NCBI RefSeq assembly: GCF_947495925.1
Contig: NZ_CANMAU010000006.1
Coordinates: forward strand, 5,001-69,000
Source of the DNA: an uncultured Algibacter sp.
Lineage (GTDB): Bacteria; Bacteroidota; Bacteroidia; Flavobacteriales; Flavobacteriaceae
Direction of reading: 5' to 3'
Length of the DNA stretch: 64,000 bases
Part shown: positions 27,518 through 37,437 of the stretch, in pieces
Layout of the letters: every line of letters begins with the position of its first letter
How positions within the stretch are numbered: the first letter of the stretch is position 1
Notes under the pieces: model-generated
Database searches by the model: none
The model's input: the letters and a program-made list of their open reading frames with translations, nothing else
Told to the model about the DNA's origin: nothing
Position numbers and translations under genes: made by a program

Positions 27518-28612
27518 ATGAGTCATAAGTCAAACTCATTAAAACAGTTAGCGCTCCAAAAGTTTAAAAAGAACTTTTGGGGCGTTTTTAGTTTCTGCTT
27601 CATCATTTTTGTGGGTATTATTTCTGTTTTTTCATACGTGTTTGCACCCGATAATTCTCAGTATGCCAATCAAATGCATTTGGCTATTCATTCTAAAAAA
27701 CCCGGCTTTAAGGTGACAATATTAACTATTCCTTCTCAATTAAAGGAAAGCCAAAGTTTTTTTGATAAGGTGTTTTTTGGAGAAAAAAAAGCTGATACTG
27801 AGGTTCCAATTTCAGGTTACGCTATTAATAACGGTCAACTAAGTTATAAGGAGTATGCTTCAGACGGATTGGAAGGTGCAGAAAAAAATATAAACCTCAA
27901 TATTTTTCCAGAAGGTTCGGCGGAATCTTATATTACGGAGCAAACTTTTCTATTCGGAACAGATAAATATGGTCGCGATTTGTTAAGCAGGGTATTGGTT
28001 GGAGCAAGAATCTCTTTTTTTATAGGGTTTGTAGCGGTTTTTATTTCGCTTGTTATTGGAATATTTATGGGAAGTATAGCAGGTTACTTTGGGGGTAATA
28101 TGGATGCTGTAATCATGTGGATTATTAATGTAACATGGTCTATTCCTACATTATTACTTGTGATAGCAATTACATTGGCATTAGGTAAGGGGTTTTGGCA
28201 AGTATTTATTGCTGTAGGTTTAACCATGTGGGTTGAGGTTGCAAGGGTAGTACGAGGTCAAATAATAAGTGCTAAAGAAATGCAATATGTTACCGCTGCT
28301 AGAGCGTTAGGATATACTGATTTTAGAATTATTACAAAGCATATTTTACCCAATATTATGGCGCCAGTTATCGTTATTTCTGCGGCTAATTTTGCAGCGG
28401 CAATTTTAATTGAAAGCGGATTAAGCTTTTTAGGTATTGGTGCGCAACCACCTATGGCAAGTTGGGGCGCTATGATAAAAGACCATTACAATTATATTAT
28501 TTTAGGAAAACCGTATTTGGCTATTATACCAGGTCTTTGTATTATGAGTTTGGTTATGGCTTTTATGCTAGTAGGGAATGCTTTGCGAGATGCTTTGGAT
28601 GTTAAGAGTTAG
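27518..28612 (+). CDS. ABC transporter permease, OppC/DppC type
   Basis: A 364-residue permease of a peptide/nickel-type ABC importer. The first helix is at about 21-42. A large periplasmic insertion of some 85 residues precedes the FGTDKYGRDLLSRVLVGARISF motif; this insertion is common in Bacteroidota members. The EAA loop for the ATPase is ARALGYTDFRIITKHILPNIMAPVIV, and GLSFLGIGAQPPMASWGAM follows. The partner permease, ATPase and binding protein are not in the window. It follows the protease gene by ten bases. Confidence 0.9.
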   Translation: MSHKSNSLKQLALQKFKKNFWGVFSFCFIIFVGIISVFSYVFAPDNSQYANQMHLAIHSKKPGFKVTILTIPSQLKESQSFFDKVFFGEKKADTEVPISGYAINNGQLSYKEYASDGLEGAEKNINLNIFPEGSAESYITEQTFLFGTDKYGRDLLSRVLVGARISFFIGFVAVFISLVIGIFMGSIAGYFGGNMDAVIMWIINVTWSIPTLLLVIAITLALGKGFWQVFIAVGLTMWVEVARVVRGQIISAKEMQYVTAARALGYTDFRIITKHILPNIMAPVIVISAANFAAAILIESGLSFLGIGAQPPMASWGAMIKDHYNYIILGKPYLAIIPGLCIMSLVMAFMLVGNALRDALDVKS

Positions 28613-28649
28613 AGGTTTTGTTAGGCTATTTTTGCTCTGGTTTTGCTTT

Positions 28650-29130
28650 TTATTTGACCAATTTATTTTTAATTTGAGGATTTACTTTAGTTAGTTCATG
28701 TGCGAAACCAATTTTGTCTTTTGGTGAAATTATAATGAAATCGAATTTTCCATATGACAATTTAATTCTATCTAATTAAGGCGCAGGTGATGATATGAGA
28801 TTGTTTGTTTCTTCAATAGATATGATTTTGTTTACATCGAACCCTTTGTTGTATAAAAAAACCACACTTTATGTATAAAAAACCAGTTTCTAAGATTGTG
28901 TATGAGGTTGAAAAATTAAGAAATAAAATAAAGCCATAAACTATTATAAATATGCCAACAACTGTGAATATTGATTGTAGAGATTCATTTGTATTTATCA
29001 TTACTAGGATTAACCCAGCGAAAATTAATACTAGTAATAGTAAAATTTTATAACCGAATTTTGACTTATAAACTTTTATTGTTATTTCTTTTGTTAAAGA
29101 AGTAGGTTCAACTCGATGGTAAAGGCAATT
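28650..29130 (-). pseudogene. Decayed PH-domain (bPH_6-like) membrane protein
   Basis: Read on the minus strand, this 480-base stretch encodes most of a small membrane protein with two helices and a PH-like domain, broken in at least two places. The reading starts near VYKSKFGYKILLLLV and runs through two hydrophobic segments. A run of seven A (28855-28861) shifts the frame: removing one base restores FLYNKGFDVNKIISIEETNN. An in-frame TAA at 28776-28778 stands where related proteins have Ser in a SSPAP-S-LDRI motif. After it the frame continues with YGKFDFIIISPKD to a stop at 28650-28652. No ATG is present at the expected start. The family call is from memory of flavobacterial PH-domain proteins. 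Confidence 0.7.
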
Positions 29131-29195
29131 TATGTTTAAGCTTAGTCAAATATAGTTTGTTTTCTTTCAAATGAAAATTCGTAAAAATTGAAAGC

Positions 29196-29807
29196 TTATT
29201 GGGAATCCATGACCATATTGCTGTTCAAGCTGTCTATATAATTTAACAACTCATCTTTGCCTATGTTTTTTGAAGAAGAGGTAATAAAGTGATTGGGCAT
29301 GTCTTCCCAGGTTTCTAAAAGAATGGTTTTGTAGTCGTCAATATGGTTGTTAATAGCTTTTGGTTTTAGCTTATCTGCTTTAGTAAAAATAATTGAAAAC
29401 GGTATGCCATGCTCTCCAAGCCACTGCATAAATTCTAAGTCAATGGGCTGGGGTTTATGTCGTATATCTACTAGCACAAACGCTGTTACTAATTGTTCGC
29501 GAAGCCCAAAATATTGGGTGATAAATTTCTGAAATACTTTTTTTGAGCTTTTTGAAACTCGAGCATAACCATATCCTGGTAAATCAACCAAATGCCAGTT
29601 TTTATTAATCAAAAAATGATTGATAAGTTGCGTTTTACCTGGTTTTCCTGAAGTTTTTGCTAAACTTTTTCGGTTGGTTAGCATGTTGATTAATGACGAT
29701 TTTCCAACATTACTTCTCCCAATAAATGCGTATTCGGGTAATCTGCTTTTAGGGCATTTATCTACATCAGAATTACTTACTACAAATTCAGCAGATTTGA
29801 TTTTCAT
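29196..29807 (-). CDS. engB: Ribosome biogenesis GTPase EngB (YsxC/YihA)
   Basis: A 203-residue GTPase needed for assembly of the large ribosomal subunit and often essential. The G1 loop GRSNVGKSS is at residues 30-38, G3 is DLPGYGYA, G4 is TKAD, and G5 lies in TSSSKNIG. The sequence before the G1 loop ([22 protein letters not shown]) is typical of the family. The next gene is in the same direction but 61 bases away. Confidence 0.96.
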   Translation of the reverse strand: MKIKSAEFVVSNSDVDKCPKSRLPEYAFIGRSNVGKSSLINMLTNRKSLAKTSGKPGKTQLINHFLINKNWHLVDLPGYGYARVSKSSKKVFQKFITQYFGLREQLVTAFVLVDIRHKPQPIDLEFMQWLGEHGIPFSIIFTKADKLKPKAINNHIDDYKTILLETWEDMPNHFITSSSKNIGKDELLNYIDSLNSNMVMDSQ

Positions 29808-29868
29808 TATTCAGTTTGCTAGGTTTTAATGAAGAAATATTATGTTAAGAAATAGTGTTCGTAATACG

Positions 29869-30633
29869 TTAAAAACCTCTTTTCTCTAACCATGAATTCA
29901 TAATTTGATTAAACTCATTAGGGTGTTCCATCATAGCTGCATGCCCACATTTGTCAATCCAATGTAACTCAGAATCAGGTAAAAGTCCATTAAATTCTTC
30001 CGCAACCTCAGGAGGGGTTACATTATCATTTTTCCCCCAAATAATACATGTTGGAATATCCATATTTGGTAAGTCCTTGGCCATATTGTGTCTAATCGCG
30101 CTTTTAGCAATGGCAAGCGTTTTTATAAGTTTGTTTCGGTCATTAACAGTGTCATATACTTCATCAACAATTTCCTTTGTTGCAACCGCAGGGTCATAAA
30201 AAACGTCTTGGGCTTTCTTTTTTATAACCTCATAATCACTTCGTTTGGTATATCCGCCACCCATGGCACTCTCGTAAAGTCCAGAGCTTCCGGTTATAAT
30301 CAGTGCTTTTACGGTTTCAGGATACATTTTGGTGTGATACAAACCTATATGACCACCAAGGGAATTTCCAAGAATAATAACGTCTTTATATCCTTTAAAA
30401 ACAATAAAGTCATGTAGGTATTTAGCAAAACTTTTTACATTAGTTTTTAGCAATGACATCGTGTATATAGGGAGTTCTGGAATAAGAACTTTATAGCCTT
30501 TAGCACTAAAAAAATCGGTTACTGAGTCAAAGTTGCTTAAGCCTCCCATAAGACCGTGTAATATAACAATTGGAGTGCCTTCACCAGCTTCTATATAGCT
30601 GAATTTTTTTTCTTTTTTTAAGCGATGCGTCAT
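29869..30633 (-). CDS. Alpha/beta hydrolase
   Basis: A 254-residue alpha/beta-hydrolase fold protein without a signal peptide. The oxyanion region is ILHGLMGGLSNFD, the nucleophile Ser is in LGNSLGGHIG, the acid lies in WGKNDNVTPPE, and the His is in KCGHAAMMEHP. The substrate is unknown. I start at the ATG at 30633. The frame can be read five codons further to a TTG at 30648, but this is only about four bases after the expected transcription start. Confidence 0.85.
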   Translation of the reverse strand: MTHRLKKEKKFSYIEAGEGTPIVILHGLMGGLSNFDSVTDFFSAKGYKVLIPELPIYTMSLLKTNVKSFAKYLHDFIVFKGYKDVIILGNSLGGHIGLYHTKMYPETVKALIITGSSGLYESAMGGGYTKRSDYEVIKKKAQDVFYDPAVATKEIVDEVYDTVNDRNKLIKTLAIAKSAIRHNMAKDLPNMDIPTCIIWGKNDNVTPPEVAEEFNGLLPDSELHWIDKCGHAAMMEHPNEFNQIMNSWLEKRGF

Positions 30634-30658
30634 TAATCGGTTAGTCAAGCGTTCAAAA

Positions 30659-30666
30659 CAAATATA
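30659..30666 (-). promoter_or_regulatory. -7 box for the alpha/beta hydrolase gene
   Basis: TATATTTG on the minus strand fits TAnnTTTG exactly, 25 bases before the ATG at 30633. No clear TTG lies 17 bases further up. Confidence 0.5.
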
Positions 30667-30871
30667 GTTATTTCATTGATATTTCTACTATAATAATTCG
30701 TTTCAGAAAAAAATCTGTTTTTCATTATTGAAATCTTATTAAAAGCTAAGATGTTAACAACTGTTAATGAGGAAAATTAAGTTTTTAATTGGTAACAATA
30801 TAGTGTTGGTGGTAATTGTCCTTGTTTTAAATCGAAGTTAAAACTGATTTGATCGAAAATTTATTAACAAA

Positions 30872-30897
30872 GTGGTATTAAGTGGTAAAATGTGGTA
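30872..30897 (+). promoter_or_regulatory. Three GTGGTA repeats, likely MraZ operator
   Basis: GTGGTA occurs at 30872, 30882 and 30892, with an exact 10-bp period, so all copies face one side of the helix. MraZ is known in other phyla to bind three or four short TGGG-type direct repeats with this spacing before its own gene. The repeats cover the place of the -33 element before the -7 box at 30908, as expected for autorepression. Confidence 0.75.
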
Positions 30898-30907
30898 AAA
30901 ATTTCGA

Positions 30908-30915
30908 TATATTTG
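30908..30915 (+). promoter_or_regulatory. -7 box of the dcw cluster
   Basis: TATATTTG, an exact TAnnTTTG match, 32 bases before the mraZ start. The -33 region is occupied by the GTGGTA repeats and has no TTG. Confidence 0.6.
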
Positions 30916-30947
30916 AAACTTAAACTATTAATTTTCAGTAAACCGCT

Positions 30948-31418
30948 TTGGACTTAATCACAGGGACATACGATTGTAAAGTAGATGCAAAAGGCAGATT
31001 AATGATGCCTATTGCTATCAAAAAGCAATTATCTGCTATGGTGCAAGAGGGGTTTGTGATTCGTCGTTCGGTTTTTCAAAAATGTCTGGAGCTTTATCCG
31101 ATGGGTGAGTGGAAGGTATTGATGCAAAAAATGAATAAGCTGAATAAATTTAAGAAGAAGAATAACGATTTTATTAGACGGTTTACAGCTGGAGCAAAAA
31201 TGGTTGAGGTCGATGTGAATGGACGGTTGTTGATTCCAAAAGACTTGACGGTTTTTGCGGACATTTCAAAAAATATTGTAGTGGCTTCGGCTATCAATAT
31301 TATTGAGATTTGGGATAAAGATTTATATGAGCAGGCTATTGATGATGCGGCTATGGATTTTGCTGATTTAGCTGAAGAGGTAATGGGACAAGATGACGAT
31401 GACCATGGAATATCATAA
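30948..31418 (+). CDS. mraZ: Transcriptional regulator MraZ
   Basis: A 156-residue AbrB-fold DNA-binding protein that in other bacteria represses the dcw cluster. Both halves of the family repeat are visible: DAKGRLMMP (about residues 12-20) and DVNGRLLIP (about 86-94). The start is TTG: a stop codon lies nine bases upstream in frame and the family N-terminus (LITGTYDCKVDAKGR) begins at once. Length is normal. Its end overlaps rsmH. Confidence 0.95.
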   Translation: MDLITGTYDCKVDAKGRLMMPIAIKKQLSAMVQEGFVIRRSVFQKCLELYPMGEWKVLMQKMNKLNKFKKKNNDFIRRFTAGAKMVEVDVNGRLLIPKDLTVFADISKNIVVASAINIIEIWDKDLYEQAIDDAAMDFADLAEEVMGQDDDDHGIS

Positions 31419-32301
31419 CCCTGTGCTTTTGAACGAAACCGTTAATGGGTTGAATATAAACCCTGATGGTGTTTATGTAGATGTGACTTTTGGTGGTGGT
31501 GGCCATAGTAAGGAAATTCTTAGCAGACTTGGTAAAAAAGGAAAGCTTTATGCTTTTGATCAAGATTCTGATGCGCTTGACAATGCTATTGATGATGATA
31601 GGTTTGTCTTGATTCATGAAAATTTTAGATATATAAAACGCTTTTTGAGATTTCACGGGGTTAAACAAGTGAACGGAATTCTTGCCGATTTTGGAGTGTC
31701 TTCTCATCAATTTGATGTTGCCGAACGAGGTTTTTCTACGCGTTTTGAAGCGGATTTGGATATGCGAATGAATCAGGAAAATAGCTTGTCTGCATTTCAT
31801 GTTGTGAATGAGTATGAGGAAGAGCGCTTGAAACAAGTGTTTTTGCAGTATGGAGAGTTAAGGGCTGCTCCGGTCATGGCTAGAGTGATAGTAGAGTATA
31901 GGAGAAACGAGTCTATTGTGACTAGTGAGCAGTTAAAAAGTGTCTTACGTAAATTTCTGCCACCTCGTCATGAGAATAAAGTCTTGGCGCAGATTTATCA
32001 AGCTATTCGTATTGAAGTGAATCAGGAAATTGAAGTTTTAAAAGAATTTTTAATGCAGACGCCAGAGTTGTTGAGTGAAAGGGGGCGGTTAAGTTTTATT
32101 TCTTATCACTCTCTTGAGGATAGGTTGGTAAAACGTTTTATAAGGAATGGCATGTTTGAAGGTGAGCCAGAGCGCGATATGTTTGGGAATTTTGAGGTGC
32201 CTCTTAAGAAAGTTAATGGATTGATTGTTCCAACGAAGGAAGAAATAAAAATAAATAACAGAGCGAGAAGCGCGAAGCTAAGAATAGCAGAGAAGGTGTA
32301 A
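31405..32301 (+). CDS. rsmH: 16S rRNA (cytosine-1402-N4)-methyltransferase
   Basis: Methylates N4 of C1402 in 16S rRNA with S-adenosylmethionine. From the ATG at 31405 (MEYHNPVLLNE) the product is 298 residues. The AdoMet motif is DVTFGGGGHSKEIL; DFGVSSHQFD, GFSTRFEADLDMRM and FISYHSLEDRLVKRF are family motifs. Two ATG codons six and twelve bases upstream are also possible. It overlaps the end of mraZ and shares a TAATG junction with ftsL. Confidence 0.96.
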   Translation: MEYHNPVLLNETVNGLNINPDGVYVDVTFGGGGHSKEILSRLGKKGKLYAFDQDSDALDNAIDDDRFVLIHENFRYIKRFLRFHGVKQVNGILADFGVSSHQFDVAERGFSTRFEADLDMRMNQENSLSAFHVVNEYEEERLKQVFLQYGELRAAPVMARVIVEYRRNESIVTSEQLKSVLRKFLPPRHENKVLAQIYQAIRIEVNQEIEVLKEFLMQTPELLSERGRLSFISYHSLEDRLVKRFIRNGMFEGEPERDMFGNFEVPLKKVNGLIVPTKEEIKINNRARSAKLRIAEKV

Positions 32302-32618
32302 TGAAAAAAAATATCTACAACATATTAAAAGGTACGTTTCTGGTTAGCGATGATGCGTTTAAAAATTGGCGTTACATTCTTTTTATTTCAGGTCTTGCTA
32401 TAATAATGATTGCGAGTTCTCATAGTGCTGATAAAAAAGTATATGAAATAGCACGTTTAAAAAATGAAGTTAAAGAAATGCGATCTGCATTCGTTGATGG
32501 TCGATCTAAACTGATGATGCTAAAAATGGAATCGCATGTTGTAAAAGTGATGAAAGAGAAAGGGTTAGAGGTTTCAGGGAATCCACCAAAAAAAATAAAA
32601 GTTAAAGCTCAAAATTAA
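32301..32618 (+). CDS. ftsL: FtsL-like division protein
   Basis: A 105-residue bitopic membrane protein: a cytoplasmic N-terminus, one helix at about 26-42, then a charged coiled-coil-like stretch (YEIARLKNEVKEMRSAFVD). Size, topology and position between rsmH and ftsI are those of FtsL, which with FtsQ and FtsB activates septal wall synthesis. Sequence similarity in this family is weak, so the call rests mainly on context. Confidence 0.85.
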   Translation: MKKNIYNILKGTFLVSDDAFKNWRYILFISGLAIIMIASSHSADKKVYEIARLKNEVKEMRSAFVDGRSKLMMLKMESHVVKVMKEKGLEVSGNPPKKIKVKAQN

Positions 32619-32627
32619 AGTTCAATC

Positions 32628-34643
32628 TTGGCAGTAAGCGAAAAAAACATATTGAACCGTTTGTATTTTATAGCTGGATGTATGTTCATCTTCGGGATTG
32701 CTGTGGTGTTTAAACTTTTGAGTATTCAGTTTCTTCAAGGAGAGAAATATAAAGCTCTTGCTACAGAACGTGTTGTTAAAGATGTAGTGATTCCGGCTAA
32801 TAGAGGTAATGTGTACTCTGTTAATGGGAATTTATTGGCGACGTCAATTCCTAAATATGATATTCGTTTTGATGCGGTAACCCCATCGGCCAAAACTTTC
32901 GAAAAATATATTAAATCGCTTTCTGATTCATTAGCTAAATACACGGGGGAATCATCAAGAAAGTTTGAAAAGCAATTGAGGTACGCAAGAGCTAATAGAA
33001 ATAGGTATTATTTGTTGGCAAGAGATATTGGGTATTCCGATTACATCCGTATAAGAAATTTTCCATTACTGAGTTTAGGTGCTTTTAAGGGTGGTTTGAT
33101 TGTTGAACAATCAACCAAACGTGAGCACCCAATGGGGGGTATTGCTCAAAGAACTATTGGTTATGAGCGGGTTGATGATCAAGGGAATGTTACAAGGCCT
33201 GGGATTGACGGTGCTTTTGGGGTGAGATATTTGAGAGGTGTTGATGGGCATCGTAAAAAGCAGCAGATTGGAAAGGGGCAATGGAAACCTTTAAGTGACG
33301 CTAATGAAATTGAGCCGAAAGATGGGTATGATGTGTACACTACAATTGATGTTAACATTCAAGATATAGCGCATCATTCGCTTTTAGAGCAGCTGGAAAA
33401 GTATAAGGCGGACCACGGATGTGTGGTCGTTATGGAAACTGAAACAGGTGAAATTCGTGCCATTTCAAATTTAGGAAGAAATAAAAACGGACATTATTAT
33501 GAACGCTTAAATTATGCTGTTGGAGAAACTCATGAGTCAGGTTCTACGTTTAAGTTAATGGCTTTGGCGGCGGCTTTTGAAGATAAAGTAGCAGATACCA
33601 GTGATGTTATTGATACGGAGAAAGGAGTTATAAGCTTTTATGGGAAAAAGGTGCGTGATTCAAAGCGTGGTGGTTATGGTAAGATATCGGTTTCAGAAGC
33701 TTTTGAGGTGTCTTCAAATACAGGGATTGTGAAGGTGATTGATAAAGGGTATAGAGAACAGCCTTCAAAATTTGTTGATAGGTTGTACGAGATGAATCTA
33801 GATCAAGATTTAGGGCTTCCAATTATTGGAGAGCCAGCTCCGATTATTCCAGATCCAAGAATTAAAAATGGACGTTGGAGTGGTATCGCTTTGCAATGGA
33901 TGGCTTATGGTTATGGAGTGTCATTTACACCTTTACAAACACTAGCTTTTTATAATGCAATAGCTAATGATGGGGTTATGGTTAAGCCTCGATTTTTAAA
34001 AGAAGTTAGGGCGTTTGATAAGGTTATTGAACCCTTTGAAAAAGAGGTGGTTAATAAGTCGGTATGTTCGAAGGAAACCATTGCTAAGTTACAAATTTTA
34101 TTGAAGAATGTGGTGGAAAAGGATCATGGGACTGGTCATAGATTGTACTCAAAACATTTTTCTATGGCAGGGAAAACAGGGACCTGTCAGAAGGATTATC
34201 GAGATAAAGAAAAGTTAAATTATATCTCCTCTTTTGCTGGTTATTTTCCGGCAGATAATCCAAAATATTCCTGCATTGTTGTTATTCATGAGCCTGAAAA
34301 AGGTATTGGGTATTATGGAGCAGATGTGTCGGGACCAGTATTTAAAAGAGTGGCTCAAAAAATATATACAGATACTCCTTTAATTGATGAAATACTGTCA
34401 TTAGAAGTTAATGTAGCTGAGGTTGATGAAGCTTATGATGGCTTTTATGAAACCGCTCAGACGTATAAAACTATTATGCCAAATCTTATTGGTATGCCGG
34501 CGATGGATGCTATGGTGCTTTTAGAAAATATGCAGGTTGATGTGAAGGTGAAACTCGAGGGTAATGGAATTGTAAAATCACAATCAGTTATTAAAAATAA
34601 AAAGTTGAAGTCTAATCAAACTGTAGTCTTGAAGGCTTCATGA
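32628..34643 (+). CDS. ftsI: Septal transpeptidase (class B PBP) with PASTA domain
   Basis: Cross-links peptidoglycan at the division site. The 671 residues comprise an N-terminal membrane helix (about 11-30), a dimerisation domain (VIPANRGNVYSVNGNLLATS), and a transpeptidase domain with S306 in STFK, an SSNTG motif, and KTGT at about 516. A C-terminal PASTA domain at about 615-670 (MPNLIGMPAMDAMVLLEN) is usual for Bacteroidota members. Start is TTG at 32628; no ATG lies near and the family N-terminus begins here. Overlaps murE by four bases. Confidence 0.94.
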   Translation: MAVSEKNILNRLYFIAGCMFIFGIAVVFKLLSIQFLQGEKYKALATERVVKDVVIPANRGNVYSVNGNLLATSIPKYDIRFDAVTPSAKTFEKYIKSLSDSLAKYTGESSRKFEKQLRYARANRNRYYLLARDIGYSDYIRIRNFPLLSLGAFKGGLIVEQSTKREHPMGGIAQRTIGYERVDDQGNVTRPGIDGAFGVRYLRGVDGHRKKQQIGKGQWKPLSDANEIEPKDGYDVYTTIDVNIQDIAHHSLLEQLEKYKADHGCVVVMETETGEIRAISNLGRNKNGHYYERLNYAVGETHESGSTFKLMALAAAFEDKVADTSDVIDTEKGVISFYGKKVRDSKRGGYGKISVSEAFEVSSNTGIVKVIDKGYREQPSKFVDRLYEMNLDQDLGLPIIGEPAPIIPDPRIKNGRWSGIALQWMAYGYGVSFTPLQTLAFYNAIANDGVMVKPRFLKEVRAFDKVIEPFEKEVVNKSVCSKETIAKLQILLKNVVEKDHGTGHRLYSKHFSMAGKTGTCQKDYRDKEKLNYISSFAGYFPADNPKYSCIVVIHEPEKGIGYYGADVSGPVFKRVAQKIYTDTPLIDEILSLEVNVAEVDEAYDGFYETAQTYKTIMPNLIGMPAMDAMVLLENMQVDVKVKLEGNGIVKSQSVIKNKKLKSNQTVVLKAS

Positions 34644-36103
34644 AAGTATTAAAAGACATATTGTATAAGGTTACCATAAATGCTGTAGTAGGAAGCACTG
34701 TTATTGATGTATCTGTTATAGATTTTGATTCTCGAAAAATAGCACAAGGTGATCTATTTGTAGCTATTCGAGGTTTGGTATCCGATGGACATGATTTTAT
34801 TGATAAGGCTATAGAAAAAGGTGCCAAAAGTATTGTTTGTGAAAGCTTGCCAGATAATTTGGTAGATGATGTGACCTATGTTGAAGTGGATAATTCCAGC
34901 AAAGCTTTAGCAATTATTGCATCCAATTTTTATGATAACCCTTCAGAGAATTTAAGATTAGTTGGGGTTACAGGAACTAATGGAAAAACAACGATTGCTA
35001 GTTTGTTGTATCAATTGTTTAAGAAGGCAGGGTATAAGGTTGGATTGCTTTCAACAGTTCAGATATTAATAGATAACAAAGTGTATAAGGCTACGCATAC
35101 CACACCAGATTCGTTGACTATAAATAAGTATTTAAGTGAAATGAATGAAGAAGGTGTTGAGTTTTGCTTTATGGAAGTGAGTTCGCATGGTATTCATCAA
35201 TTCAGGACAGAAGGTCTGTGTTTCGAGGGTGGAATTTTCACCAATTTATCACACGATCATTTGGATTATCATAAAACCTTCGCTGAGTATAGGGATGTTA
35301 AAAAGAAGTTTTTTGATGAGCTTCCAAAAAGTGCTTTTGCGTTGTCAAATGTTGATGATAAAAATGGTTTGGTAATGCTTCAAAATACCAAAGCTAAAAA
35401 ATACACCTACGCTTTGAAGCAATATGCTGATTATAAGTCTCAAATTTTGGAAAATCAGTTTGGAGGGCTATTGCTTAAGGTGGATGATAGCGAGGTGTGG
35501 ACAAGGCTTATTGGAAATTTTAACGCCTATAATGTTTTAGCGATTTATGCGACCGCGGAATTGTTAGGGCTTGAAAAAGTTGAAATATTAAGATTAATAA
35601 GTGATTTAGATAGTGTGAGTGGGCGCTTTCAATATGTAGTTTCAGATGAAAAAATTACAGCTATTGTTGATTATGCTCATACGCCTGATGCCTTAAAAAA
35701 TGTATTGGAAACTATAAATAGTATTCGTACCAAAAATGAAGAGCTTATTACGGTAGTAGGTTGTGGTGGAGATAGGGATAAAACGAAAAGGCCTAAAATG
35801 GGGCACATTGCTTCTGCTTTAAGTACTAAGGTGATTTTTACCAATGATAATCCTAGAAGCGAAAAGCCAGAAGATATTTTAAAAGAAGTTGAGGCCGGCG
35901 TTGAGCCCCAGAATTTTAAAAAGACATTAACAATTGAAGATAGAAAACAAGCTATAAAAGCAGCTTGTCAAATGGCGCAACCTAATGATATTATTTTGAT
36001 TGCAGGAAAGGGGCATGAAACATATCAAGAAATTAATGGGGAGCGCTTTGATTTTGACGATTTAAAAATAGTACAGGAATTATTAAAGCAATTACAAAAA
36101 TAA
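34640..36103 (+). CDS. murE: UDP-MurNAc-tripeptide synthetase MurE
   Basis: Adds the third amino acid to the UDP-MurNAc-dipeptide in the cytoplasm. The 487-residue length is normal. The ATP loop is GVTGTNGKTTIASLL (about 112-126); FMEVSSHGI and NLSHDHLDYHKTF are Mur-ligase motifs. DNPRSEKPEDI has the DNPR sequence that goes with meso-diaminopimelate as the added residue. ATGA overlap with ftsI. Confidence 0.95.
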   Translation: MKVLKDILYKVTINAVVGSTVIDVSVIDFDSRKIAQGDLFVAIRGLVSDGHDFIDKAIEKGAKSIVCESLPDNLVDDVTYVEVDNSSKALAIIASNFYDNPSENLRLVGVTGTNGKTTIASLLYQLFKKAGYKVGLLSTVQILIDNKVYKATHTTPDSLTINKYLSEMNEEGVEFCFMEVSSHGIHQFRTEGLCFEGGIFTNLSHDHLDYHKTFAEYRDVKKKFFDELPKSAFALSNVDDKNGLVMLQNTKAKKYTYALKQYADYKSQILENQFGGLLLKVDDSEVWTRLIGNFNAYNVLAIYATAELLGLEKVEILRLISDLDSVSGRFQYVVSDEKITAIVDYAHTPDALKNVLETINSIRTKNEELITVVGCGGDRDKTKRPKMGHIASALSTKVIFTNDNPRSEKPEDILKEVEAGVEPQNFKKTLTIEDRKQAIKAACQMAQPNDIILIAGKGHETYQEINGERFDFDDLKIVQELLKQLQK

Positions 36104-36146
36104 ACGTCATTCTTAGGGTAACCAAAGAATCTCAATAAAGAACCAG

Positions 36147-37388
36147 ATGTTATACTATTTATTTGAATATTTAGAAGAACAGTTTCAGTTACCAGGCGCT
36201 TCGCTTTTTGGGTTCTTAACCTTTAGGGCTGCTTTGGCAATGATTTTGGCATTGCTCTTTTCAACAATTTATGGGAAAAGAATTATTGGGCTTTTGCAAA
36301 GAAAGCAAATGGGGGAAACGATAAGGGATTTAGGTTTAGAAGGTCAGAAAGAAAAGGCAGGTACCCCAACAATGGGTGGGATTATCATAATTCTTGCAAC
36401 CTTGATTCCTGTTTTTTTACTAGCCAAACTAGAAAATATTTATATCATTCTTCTAATTGTTACAACATTTTGGATGGGTGTTATTGGGTTTATAGATGAT
36501 TATTTAAAAAAGTTTAAAAACGATAAAGAAGGTTTAAAAGGAAGATTTAAAATACTGGGCCAAGTAGGTTTGGGAGTTATTGTTGGAGCAACATTGTTTT
36601 TTCATCAGGATGTAACTATGAAAGAGAAGTTGCCTATTGAACAGCAGAAAATTCTTTTGGCTGAAAATCCAGATATCTCGCCTTCAAAATTATTTAAAGA
36701 TGAGGCTAAATCTACTAAAACAACTATTCCAGGGGTAAAAGGAAATGAGTTTGACTATGCTGATTTAATTACATGGATAAGTCCTGATTTAGAAAAATAT
36801 GCGTGGATTGTTTTTATTTTAATATCGGTTTTAATTATTGCAGCTGTTTCTAATGGTGCAAATTTAACTGACGGAATAGATGGTTTAGCCGCTGGTACGT
36901 CTGCCATTATCGTACTTACTTTAGGGATTTTTGCTTGGGTGTCTGGTAATATTATTTTCTCAGAATACCTCAATATTATGTATATCCCAAGAGTTGAGGA
37001 AATAACAATTTATATAACTGCATTTGTTGGAGCGCTCATAGGGTTCTTGTGGTACAATACATATCCAGCTCAGGTTTTTATGGGAGATACAGGGAGTTTA
37101 ACCATAGGGGGGATTATTGCTGTAATTGCAATTGCTGTTAGAAAAGAGTGGTTAATACCTGTGCTTTGTGGGATTTTTTTAGCAGAAAATTTATCAGTAG
37201 TCATGCAAGTCAGCTGGTTTAAATATACCAAAAAGAAGTATGGAGAGGGACGGCGCATATTTAAAATGTCACCCTTGCATCATCATTATCAAAAATTAGG
37301 ATATCACGAAAGTAAAATTGTAACAAGGTTTTGGATTGTGGGCATATTGCTTGCCATAGTTTCAATCGTAACATTGAAAATACGATAA
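36147..37388 (+). CDS. mraY: Phospho-MurNAc-pentapeptide transferase
   Basis: Transfers phospho-MurNAc-pentapeptide to undecaprenyl phosphate to make lipid I in the inner membrane. The 413-residue protein has about ten helices and the motifs [40 protein letters not shown] and the HHHYQKLG region near the C-terminus. An insertion at about 150-205 ([17 protein letters not shown] and after) makes it longer than the usual 360 residues and is common in Bacteroidota. No murF precedes it, unlike in E. coli. Confidence 0.96.
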   Translation: MLYYLFEYLEEQFQLPGASLFGFLTFRAALAMILALLFSTIYGKRIIGLLQRKQMGETIRDLGLEGQKEKAGTPTMGGIIIILATLIPVFLLAKLENIYIILLIVTTFWMGVIGFIDDYLKKFKNDKEGLKGRFKILGQVGLGVIVGATLFFHQDVTMKEKLPIEQQKILLAENPDISPSKLFKDEAKSTKTTIPGVKGNEFDYADLITWISPDLEKYAWIVFILISVLIIAAVSNGANLTDGIDGLAAGTSAIIVLTLGIFAWVSGNIIFSEYLNIMYIPRVEEITIYITAFVGALIGFLWYNTYPAQVFMGDTGSLTIGGIIAVIAIAVRKEWLIPVLCGIFLAENLSVVMQVSWFKYTKKKYGEGRRIFKMSPLHHHYQKLGYHESKIVTRFWIVGILLAIVSIVTLKIR

Positions 37389-37437
37389 CAAATGTGGTTA
37401 TCACGTAGAGGTGGGAATCTTATGAAATGAATATGGA

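Noticed and set aside
28813-29001. 62-residue minus-strand frame as a gene of its own
   Set aside because: It is the middle part of the broken PH-domain gene; its last residues come from the shifted frame after the A-run.
31351-31836. 161-residue minus-strand frame over rsmH
   Set aside because: Fully antisense to rsmH motifs; no independent support.
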